A DNA stretch of 64,000 bases from Chlorops oryzae (taxonomy: Eukaryota; Arthropoda; Insecta; Diptera; Chloropidae): the NCBI GenBank assembly GCA_020466095.1, contig CM035807.1:84406241-84470240 (forward strand), given 5' to 3'. The position numbers and the translations under genes are program-made. This document shows, piece by piece, positions 26,486-38,400 of the stretch (positions within the stretch are counted from its first letter, which is position 1; each line of letters starts with the position of its first letter). The notes beneath the pieces are model-generated. The model worked only from the letters and a program-made list of their open reading frames with translations. It was not told where the DNA came from and ran no database searches.

Positions 26486-29400
26486 GAACCTTAAGCAGAA
26501 GCAAAATCAACATTTAAAGTTTAATTTGGCCCTGCCTTCGTCTAATTGATATCTAAAAAAAAAAAAAAAAAAAAACCAAAGGTACAGTCGCTCACTTCGT
26601 TGTTGTTAGTGTAGATTAGCTTCGTTTGATTCTCGGGATAGATTGATCAACGCGTCATTTTTATTCTTACTTTTATATTTTTCTTTGATTCGATATTGCG
26701 ATATTGCGCGCGACTTGTACCTGGCTGCGTGCAGTTTTTATGAAATTGGGAAATTTGCATATTGATTCATGCAAGGCGAGCATGCGCAGTCAAACTGCAT
26801 GCGTACATGTTTTCATATTTTTAAGCCCAAAACACAACGTTCGATAGTCTCACTAAATGCGCACAAAATGTGTTCAAAATGACACCACTCTGCGGTTCGA
26901 GATATTTATTTGGGATTTCTTTTATAGAAAAGTCTGCAGCAGTTTTTAATATCACGCAAGAAAATAAAACTATGAAAGCATAATTCTAAGTACTTGGGAA
27001 AAGTATCTCTGCATTCCGCTTTCTAAATTTTATAGAAATTTATAAAATAAATAAAACCATTGGTTCATAAAAATCGGGTTTTCGCACTTAAAAAGTATTT
27101 CTATGAGCTTTTTAAAAACCTTAGACGAGTGCGGATCATATAAGTATGTTGGAGAGATTTTTTCAACTTTCTTTAACCTACAAATTGTCCTCACACACTC
27201 GATTAAAATTTTGCTAAGTGTTGGAGATATAGTCAAAAGCTGGCGAAAAGAGCCTAAAAAAATCGAGATTTTTCACTACAAAAATTACCTTTATGAGCAT
27301 TTTAATTAGTGCAGACACGTTCAGATCCCATAAGTATGTTTGGGAGAGTTGTTAAGCTTCTTACCGGCTACCAATTTTTCAAAGATAGTATTAGAAAAAT
27401 TTGGATTCCCTTCAAGCTATGCCCAGAAAAGTAAAAAATTTAGATTTTTTTGGGTGCTTTTTTTACAAAATTTTTATAGAATTTTTTTTTTAGTGAGTAG
27501 TTTTTTTTTAGTTGTGTTCCCTAGACCGTTAGCTACAATTTTGCGAAAGACAGTTAACCGATATCTCCAAGTCTTACGGAGCTGTTGAACAAAAACTGAT
27601 GCTACCACTTTTGACCAAAATCAGCAAGGCTCGCAATGTTTAGGGCTCCATAAAATCAAAACGCCTGCTAAACTCGCGAAACCCAGCTAGGGATTTACTC
27701 ACCTTTGGTCATACTATCAAACCTATATAATGGAATCCCATTATTTTTTTCACTGTTGCACAGTGTAATTTGTTAGCAGATTTTGGAGGCTTTGTTGGCC
27801 CCAGAAAAACTTACTTCGTAATTGAAACAAGGTGTCCAAAAACCGCTATGAATCTGTTCAATGAAGAAACGACCCTTCTAAAAAACATTTTTTCATGTTT
27901 CGCTAGATTTGAATAGGTTTGCGCAGTTTCTTCCTCTATGGCTTTCGAAATATATCGAATAAAGTATACACTGATAGAAAAATGGTATGCTAAAATTAAG
28001 AATTTTATTTTTGATTTTACAATGCAACATTCTTAAAAATCCATGCTTCAACTTAGCATACTGACCGAAAAACATTATAAAATCAAGAAAAGCGGTATTA
28101 GTTTTAGAATTTTTTCTTGTTTTCAGCAATCAATTCTAAAAGCATTCTCAAATCAAGAATCAATTCTTGACTCTGAAATTCTACAGTTAGATTTTCTCGA
28201 AAGTTAACATAATAAATTTAGCACTCGCGAATGAGAACTCTCTTTGGCGTAGAGGATAGCGTGAGCGCTTAGCAATCTGAAGTGCCCAGGTTCGAGCGGA
28301 AAGAAGTTGTTGAAATATTAGGACTCGAAAGACGCCAGAAAATTTTAAGGAAAAAGTGGTTAAACTCGGAGAGGAGAAAACAAAATCGCCAGTCATAAAG
28401 TAAAATTTCTATCCTGTCTTCAAAGTTGTCATGTACGTGCCCTTTACAAAATTGCTATGAGTTCCGCTGGAACCATCCTCTTTTGCTTTTGCGAGTATCA
28501 AATGAAACTTTTATTTTATTCCTCTAAGCTTTTTAAATATTATTTATGTGTTATATTATCAACTGATTCAAAAAAAAAAAAAAAAAAAAAATTCCGCCCG
28601 ACGGGAGTGGGGATTGAACCCGCAGACATAGGATTGTGAGGCAAAAATTCATTCCAAAAAAACATTCTAAACTCAAGAATTTTCCAAGAATTCATTTTAA
28701 AAAGCGTTCTCGAAATATCAAGAATTTAATTCTTGAATCAAGAATTTTCGTGCTTTACAGACTATTAAGAGAGAAATTCTTGATTATCGACTCAAAATTT
28801 TATTTTTAGCAAGTTTTTTCTATCAGTGTACTGACAGGTCCGAAATGCATGCATGCATATCAGCAGTGGGACAGGAGTTATTGGACCCGACTTTCGTAAA
28901 GCAGCTTACAATATCGATTAGATTTTAAGTGCTCTTTGCAAAAAAAAGGACTGTAATGGGTTTCATTCAGTTTTATAAGTTTTACAAAGTGGGAAAATTT
29001 TCATAATGGAAAATGAACTGTCAAAGTTTCTATGAAAAAGTTTTATCGATAGGTACGTGAAAAATTTTCCCATTGTTTTTAGGCTCGAACACCGTGAAAA
29101 CCTCTTTCGAAGAACTGACGAAGGAAGCCATACAAGTTTAGACAATCAAGATGAGTATCAAAAAAAAAAAAAAATTGTTAACGGGCACTAAAAACGGCTG
29201 TAATAGTAGCTTTTGCTGTAGTTTATCCTATAAAAAATGAAAAATTTTATTTGACTATTGCTGAAAATTGCGATTCTTCAATGCACATTCCCATTCCGAG
29301 AAGGAGAAGACAATCCAAGTTCGAAGATCATTAAAATCAACAAAAAAAACTAAGGATATTCAAAAATACCACATTGGACGGATGTTTCACAAATTACTCG

Positions 29401-32400
29401 TATGTCCATTTACAGTTTTCCTATTCGTTTCCAAAATTTTCAACCGCAAAAGGCTAAAGGCCCTTGAATTTGATGACAAATGTTTTTTAGACTTTTGAGT
29501 TTCTATTCCTGTCAAAACAACCAGTGTGCCGGAACCTTGCCGAACCACAAAAACAATAAAGAAAGATTCCATGGAATTGTCCTGTATTGTCCCCTTGAGT
29601 GGGTCTGCCACGGCAGTAATATTTCCTTTATGTACAGACATGATTGGATGCTCTTAGGGTGATAGTTACCAAAAAGTTTAAGCTAAGGCTAAATCTTAAT
29701 GTTTCGAAGTAAAAGTGGTAGTTACCAAGTCAAATTAAACCGGCCTTAGAGAATTCGATATTCGAAAATGTGCTGCCACATTTTTAAATTTAAGCCCAAA
29801 AAATATGGTTTTTGCTATTTTCGAAAACTTTTTCAAACTAGCAGACCGATCGAAAAACATTAAAATTTTAACAAAAGTATTTTTTCTTTTGAAAAATTTT
29901 TTTAAACATATGTTTTTTGTTTAACTTTCTCTGCTCTCTTCGAATTTTCGAACATTTTCATTCTTAAAATTTATGACTGCTTCGATGAGGTAATAAACCA
30001 GGTTTAATTGATTTGGTAACTACGAAAATTTAAGCGAAAGCTAAGAATTTACTTAAACCGGGCTGGTAACTACCACCCTTAGCGTGGATCGCGTTCTAGT
30101 GATTTCCTACCAGTTATAAAACGATTATAGTACACCGAGAGAAAGAACTGAAATAGGCAGTCAAATGAACAGCTGAAAAACAGTTACTTTTTATGTTCAA
30201 ATTCGCTTTCGTTCACTTAGACGTATAAGTTCGCATTCTGATCAACCGTCTCCGGAGGTTTCGATTGCTCAGTGCTTTAAACTGTGACTCGACAGTCGCG
30301 AGCTTCGAGGTTCTATCCCTGCTGGCGGCGGGAATTTTTCTGAATTTTGATTTTAATAAAATTTTTTTTTTTGTTCAGAGTGTAGTTGTGTTGGAAGACA
30401 AAAATTGTCTCCTAAATTTGTAAGGTTTTAATTTATTTAACTTTTTTTTTAATGGTTCATTTTCAAGCAAAAAATTTTGGGAGTGAAACAATTCCTTAAG
30501 CACGTTCCCCAAAGCTTGAGCAACCATAAACTCAAGTGAGCATTTTGACCAACAAATTAAATTCGTTCGTTTAGCGTAATGGTTAAGACGTTCGCCCAGC
30601 GAAGTGGAGGTCAGCGGTTCAAGGCTCGGCCGAGGCGAGAAAATTTAAAGAGATGAAAGAGAAAAAGATTTAAATAGAAACAAATAAATAAAGAAAAAAT
30701 ATAATAATTAATAAAAAGAAATATTAATAAAAGAAGATAAAAAAAAGTCAAAGCAAAAAATAAATTATTTTTTCCCAGTCGCTAGTGACAGTTGATTTAA
30801 CCGCGAGACAGTTATATCAACCATCGGGTAGTTATATCCTTATTCAGTTAATATAACTACCTTTTTCTCTGGGTGTAGTAATAAAACAATAAACAGTACT
30901 TATGCGCTCTGTTGAGTCTCCAAATACTTCTTTCAGGTGTTGAATAACCTTTCCACAAAAAAGTCAATTTATATTTCATTGATAGATTTGACTGCGTCTT
31001 CCATGGTTATAAAAACAGTCCTATGGAAAGGTGTCTGTTTCAGTCGAACAGTTTTGTGGCACCAATAAAATTGGCGATTAGTTTTGTGTAATTTCATTAC
31101 AGAACATTTCTCGGGAATCAATTCGTTGGAAACATTCTTCCTGTTTAAAGTGTCCTTTATTTCCGAATTCCACTGGCTTTCATTGATGAAATGATGTAAA
31201 TTAGCGGCAAAGATTAAAGGACGAACGCAAATGATTGTTTTAATGCTTGCAGAGAGAAATTCCAACAAAATTTTACCATTCTAAATTGAGTAGGATTTCT
31301 TTCTTTTCTTATTATATTATGTGAAGATTTAATAATTATATTTTGCACCAAGAGTTCCAAGAAAGAGTGAATTTTGAGACTGACTGCAGTGTATTTTCAG
31401 ATCTTAAGTGCAACTTTAACAAGAAACTAAAGCGAGAAAAGTTGTTATTTTTGAAATGATCGGACGACCTCCGGCGATCCACTCCAACTGCAGCGTGTGT
31501 CTCGTTTTCAGTGTCTTTTCCTCATTATCAGCTTCGCACTCAATTACTTATGCTGACCTTTCTAAACAACCACTTTTTCACCGAACAATAGATCACTATA
31601 CTATATATGGAGCCTCAATTTAACGAGTTTGCATTTGCTGATCTCCTGACTGTACCTACTGACACTGCTTATGGCTGATACGGCTGATGATGATCGCTGA
31701 TTTCGCAAAAAAAAAAAAAAAAAAAAAACCAAAAAACGAAAAAACTCACACAAATTGTATTATTGTTTTCGCAGTTTTATGCTCTTTCTGTTGCTTTTTG
31801 TTTTTGCCTTTGTTGTGTGCAACATTTTCGCTGAGGTGAGGTGAGTTTAGGTAAAACACCCAACAAAAAGCGCGACTTGATCGCACTATGAGCTTAATCG
31901 CCATGAGGCATTGAGACCAAAGGTACGAAAACCGCCTGCTTAGCCAGCATTCCAGCACATTCTGCTTATTTGTAAGATATTTATTGCTTTTGATTGCTGA
32001 ATGATAACAATGAACACAAAAAAAAAAAAAAAAAAAACAAACGATTGAACTCAGCCATGTTGCTTAGCCAACGCAACCGTACCTGCGAATAACAACATTG
32101 GTGGAAAACTCAACTACATCAGACTCAGACGATTTGGCAGATTTTCGAGGGCCGATAAGGGATTAAGGCCCGAAAAGTGCGAGCATGTACGTTTGCTGCA
32201 TTATTGCAACGTTCAGGCAGACTGTACGACAGCCGCTTTTGCACACACTGTTGCCACCGGTTGCTGCTGCTATAAGCTGCCAAAAATTATTCTACGCTGA
32301 ATGCATGTAAAGAAGCTGGAAATATAAACGGCATTTTATTGTGCCCACTAAACTCATTGCTTTCTAGTGGGTCCAACGTTTTCCTTATATACATATAAAC

Positions 32401-35400
32401 AACAATAGAAATAACAAATAGTAAACATTAACGCTGATCGTTGTTGTTTTTGTTGTTGCTGTTTTTGCATTTGGGAAGTTCCAATATACATACTTAATTG
32501 TAGCGTGGCACAATAACTGATCGTTGGATCAGCGGGCAAAGGCAGACGCGCAACGCATTGATTGTTTAATGATACGGTCAAGGAGACCTCATATTCGTTT
32601 GTTCTTTAAAATTAACGATTCCAGCAATTTTATCGTTTCGCCAATATTGATTATTCTTCGGCGAGGAGTGCTCTCCACTTCCACGCTTCTTCGTAACAAT
32701 TTTTCTCCGAATATATTCCGAAAGAGCGATAAGCGTTAGCGTTTGCGCATGCGCATGCGCGCACACCTTCTACAATCGTTACTCGCTCACCTTGGTTCAC
32801 TCGCGCAAGGTTCAATCTCGAAATCTGGAGGCGTAGCATATGCAATAAACAATCGAACATTCAGCTTGGAATCATGGAATCGATGCCCCTCATACGAGCA
32901 TCCGATGGCTCGATTAGTCCGATCATTTTATCAGGAGTCCGCCGACCGTTAATCGGCTTTTTCCACATAAGGTCATTGCGTGGTGCTCATTTTCTACATT
33001 TCGATTCGCTTATCACACGCCTCGCCGCAGTTCACAACTTGAGACGTGCAACTTGCAACTTGCACTTTTTTTTTGTTTTTTTTTTTTTTTTTTGAATGCC
33101 TCAGAGATGCTTATCTGGAGTCGTGAAGCTTATTTGCGACCTTTTTTGCGTTTATTGTTGTTGTAGTGTTATTGTTGTTGTAGTCTTGTTTCCAGTTGTG
33201 AATTAACTTTCTTACGCCAAAGTGTTATCATGATTCTACGAACAGCGAATAATAAGAATTTCCGATGTCGCCGATCAGTCTGGGGGTAAGACTTAACAGA
33301 GAGAAAAAATAGACTCGGCTTATGCGGCACGCTTGGAGAGCTATAATGCTATTTGAAGGGGCTCCAAGAAACGAAAGAAGTCTAAGGTGAATGAAGACGG
33401 TCGAATGGCATTTGATTATTCTGGATTATTCTGTCTCAGTTAAGTGGCCAATGCTTCGGCTCGGAGATCCATATTCGCTGCGATGATGGCAAACACACAG
33501 CACAGCATTGCATTGCATTTTTTGTAATTATTTGTTGTTTTTTTTTTTAAATATATAAAACAAAGTTTTTGAGTTTGAGTTTTTGAGTTTTTGAAGTGAA
33601 AAGTTCTTTGGACGCGTTACGCGAATTCCTAATGAACAATTTTAATTAGGCGTCACTCTCGGGGATCGACGCCAAATGGGTTATACTTGCAACCATGCAG
33701 TAGTTAACTGCTTTACACAACAATCTTTTGAGGACAGGTCTAAAATAAAAGCATATTAATTGACGAGAAGCATCAATACTTTATAAGCTTTTTTATATAC
33801 CCGAAACACGCTGTGTCGGGGGTAGATACCCTGCAGTAATCAGCTGGACAGCTATCTTAAAAGGACTATATCTTTAATCAGAACTAGAAGAACCAGTGCA
33901 AATTTTGGATAAGCTTCTATAAGCTTCCATAAGTATACTAGTGATGATTGGAATAATCATATGCGTTCATTAAAGTTGAACTACACGTCAATCGATAGTG
34001 ACTGAATATAAATGATTTTTCCCCAAGATGTGCTTACAGAAAAAGGAAAACAAATCAACGATTCTGGTACCCTTTTCCCGTACAGATGTTATACTGATTT
34101 TTTTATATTTTTATTTTTATTTTATTTTCTTTTTTTTTACCAGAATTATCGATTATCAAAATTATCGATTATCAAAATCATCGATTACCCAAATTATTTA
34201 TTACCAAAATTATCGACTACCAAAACATATTAACAAAATTATCGATTACCAAAAATATCGATTATAAAAACGATCAATTATCAAAATTATCGACACAATC
34301 CATCATTGATTACCGAATCTATCGACTAACTTCTTGCTAAATAACGTCGTGAAAAATCTTCAGAAATTCTGCGAGTCTTATGTGTCCCATTTTACTAACC
34401 AAATGAGAATTATAGGCGTCAGGCTAAACTGCGTATGCTACACTGAAAAAATTTTGCGTCGTTGATTCTACGATAGCACGTCGTTGAATTTTCTACCACA
34501 AAAATCGTTGACTTTACGATATATGTCGTTGGATCTACGTTGAATCCTCGTTGATTCTACATCGATCCATCGTTAAAATCAACGACGCAGATTTGGTCGA
34601 TATACGATATCTTGCAATTGGACCTATTTCAATTGCAAATATCGTCGATTCTACGTCAAATATTGTTGTTTTTACTAGGGAATTTTTTGAGTGTATGGTT
34701 ACTACGTATGGATATATTCCCGAAAATTGACTAAGAAATGGTTTAAAATTCGTCTCCTTATATATTCCCACTTGCCTTAAATTGAGGGGGATACTTTTGC
34801 ACAATAATTTTTTAAATTTTAAGCTTTTAATATAGGACCATCATTAAGTAGAAATTAAATTTAAAACTTAAAATAGTAGATGTTATCATGTTTAATAGCT
34901 CAAAAATGCTTGATTGAAACCACTAGAAATCAGCAGAAGAATGAACTGAAGCGAAACCTTTTATCGGCCTTTGACAATGCTAGTTATTGCGGAAAACTAA
35001 ACGGAAGTTATCGAAAATTATGTAAAACGCCGGTACTTCGGCAAGTTCAACAACATATTTTGATGAGAAACAATTCTTATTTTGATGAAAAATTGAATTT
35101 AAAATTAGAGTTCCAACAAGTTTGTTTTAAAGAAGTCCTATCACCATGTACATCACTGAGTAAACAAAGCCAAAAGACCACATAAAACACCCTAAGAATA
35201 AAAAGAAAGCTAAGAAGGTTTCTATATAGATTTTATCCAAGATAAGCTTCTCCTAAATTTCGGGAGGAATTTCTTTTCAATAAAATTCAGAAGTTTTCCC
35301 GTAAAAATAAGAAGTAACCCTATTAGTATTAAGAAGTTGACTCGTAGATATTAGAAGGAAACATTTTTAATAAATTTAATACGATTGCTTGCAGAAATAA

Positions 35401-38400
35401 AAGGATTCTTTTGAAAAATAAGACCGGCGTCTCTAATAGAAAATAATATAACAAACATTTTTTTGCAAAAAATAAAAAAAATTGTTTCAATTGAACTCGA
35501 AATTTTTGAAAGATTTTATGAAGTCCTGCCACCATAGACTTTTCTTTTTGTCTGGCATTTTGTTTTCTTCTCCCTGAAGGGAACACTTTTTCCCCTTGAA
35601 TTTACTTTCCTTTTTCGAATAATCCAATTTTTTCACACTTTCGATTGTGGATTCGATGTCGACCACTGGAATTGCTAAGCACAAACGCTTTTCACTACGC
35701 CATACACCGTGGTTAATCTATAATTGGTATTTGCAGATTCCTAACCCTTTCGATACGCAAGATACGATAAACCATTATTTTTTTGGGGGGGCATGTGTGG
35801 GCATCAAATATAAATTAAATGTTTTGAGTGGTTCGCGATTTTCGAGCATTTGACTCAGTACATATTAAAATAATTTTTGGGCGTGGCAGTGCGAAAATAT
35901 CTCCCATTTACACTTAAGATCATTCTCGGAGCCCGATATGTATATGTAGCTGTGTGCCAAAATTCGACGTTATTGATCCAGCCGTTTGAAAGGACATCCG
36001 ACTACAGACAGAGAGACGGACGAACATTTCTCTAAATCAATTCAGTTTTCGATCCTGATCAAGTATATATCTCTTTGTCTAAACCTGCGGAGGATAGGTC
36101 TAGCTATCACAAGATCCACATAAAACAAATATACTTTTGGTACAAAAAGGGTTGGGAAGTTAGGATGTAATTTATATTTTTCAAAAAGTGTCCTGCGTGC
36201 ATACAAGGATGAGGTACAAAATCGTAAGCAACTTATTTAGTCGAAAGTATTTTTAAATGGCTTCTAAGCCTTTTTAGCTTTACGACGCAAACAGAGAAGC
36301 AATACCAGTGGCTATAGCCCAACTTGTAAACTATTCGAATGGTTTGCATGACTGCGAAAGCTGCGCGCATCCACCAACACGCGCCCACACGCTTACATCC
36401 TCACAAAAATGTTGTGTGGTCTGGTCGCTAAAGATAAGAAAATTTATCCAAAGGATTGGGTACCATCGAAGGGCAGGAGTTAAGCAACACCGAAACAGCA
36501 AAGAGACGAGACAGCACACACATCATGCTGGAGCTGGAGCTCATAATTTTGTAAGCTAGCCAATAAGCGAGTCCTTGTGCATGTTTCTATGCTACTATAT
36601 AGGTTTATCTGTTTAAACTGCTCCTTCTGTGTTTACTTTGGCCACGACGCATTTCCTCATATCCTTTTACACCAACTAACACTTGCCTGCGCCTCTACCA
36701 CCACCACGTCTTTCTTTCGTCCTTTTTGGCGGCAATTCATTGGAAATTGAAAAAAAAACTGTATATCCTTTCGGTCATCATCACCATCACCATCCTCATC
36801 GTCATCTTTCATTTATAAAGATTTTTTGGCCTGATAAGTAAAGTTGAAAGAGAGAATTTCATATTTCAAAACCATTTTCATTCCCTTTTTTTTCTCTTTT
36901 TTTTGAAGCTAACTAATGTCGTCATAAAATGAAAGGATAACGTTGACTGAGCTTATCGCTTGGATGAAGGTTCGGAGTTGATAGCTCGCCGCTAAGGGTT
37001 CTTCTCCGGTTCTACAGACGATTGTTCAATTGAATCGAATTATTATTTATTGATAAAATTGGTGTCGCCTTTTCCTGCTGAATTTTGGTGCAGCCGATTA
37101 GTATGATAGCGTTGTAAAGTGAGGAAATTATTTTTTCACAATTTACTGAAAATCGTCAGCATCATCATCATCATCAATGAATCGAAAGGAGATTCCCAAG
37201 CTTGTTCAAACTTTTTCAACGAGTTACTTCAATTTTTAGAGATTTTTATGATTTCGATTTCGGGTTTGAAGGAAATGCCTCGAAAATCTAATAAAGGCTA
37301 GAATGGAAACATACATACGGTTAAAATGTTCAAAGCTTCAATAGCTTCGGAACCATACACAGTAAAAACTATAGGTTTAAAATTAAAACCAATCGGTATA
37401 AAATTAAATCTTTTTAGTATTAAATTTGAATTTCAATACCAAAAAGTTTTATTTTAATACCTTTTGGTTTTAAAAGATCTCAAAACCGAACAAAATTCTC
37501 AAATTGTCAAATTATTCTCGCGATTACATAGCTTTCGTACAAACATACGAGGCGTCTATAGTTCGATTTTATCGAACGTTGATATAATAAATCTAGTACG
37601 CGCGAATAATATCGCTTGTTAGCGTAGTGGAAGCGTTTTTACTTCGCATTCTGAAAGGTCCGAGTTCGAACCCTGTCGCAGGCGAAAGAAATTGTGGAAA
37701 AATATTGGGGCTTGGAAAAAGTTAAAGTAAATTTTGAACTTGGAAAAAGGATAAATTGATGTACTCGGGAAGGAGAAGACATACATAGTTGCCAGCGATA
37801 AAGTTGAAGTATCTCGTCTACCTTCCAAAATGTGTGTCTGTCCGTCATGCTGTTTCAAGAATTCCTATGAGAGGTTCTTCTGCTGGAATCTTTTTTTTTT
37901 TCATAAAAAGATTGGTTGCAATCTTTTTATTCCTCTTAAATTTTTATTCTTATTTATAATTATTTCCTACTTATTCCTAAAAAAAAAAAAAAAAATGACG
38001 CTGGCCTGACCGGAGATTGAACTCGCCGACATCAGATTGTGAGGCAATATCTCTCATTTCTTTTCGCTCTACACATAAATTTTTTTTTATTATTCATACG
38101 AAAAATGCTCAATTTTTTCTCTCTCTTTATTTAAACCAAAAAGGTTTTAATTTAATTCCTTTTTGGCATTGTTATATATAAAAACCAAATTGGTATTAAA
38201 TTTAAACTTTAGTTTTTACTGTGTATATTTTATCACCAAAGAGTAGAAGTAGCGGTCGTTTCAAAAACTATACGTTTCCGCACCCTGCCCAACACACACC
38301 TCCCATATAAAGGCAAAATCTAAGATCGATTTTAGACTGCAATACATTTGGATAGAAAAACATTCTTTTGTTGGCAATGGACGGGAAAGAGAGGAAAAGC

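Noticed and set aside
28246..28298. Functional tRNA gene inside element 1
   Set aside because: The boxes and spacing are tRNA-like, but I could not build a full cloverleaf with an acceptor stem, so it is called tRNA-derived only.
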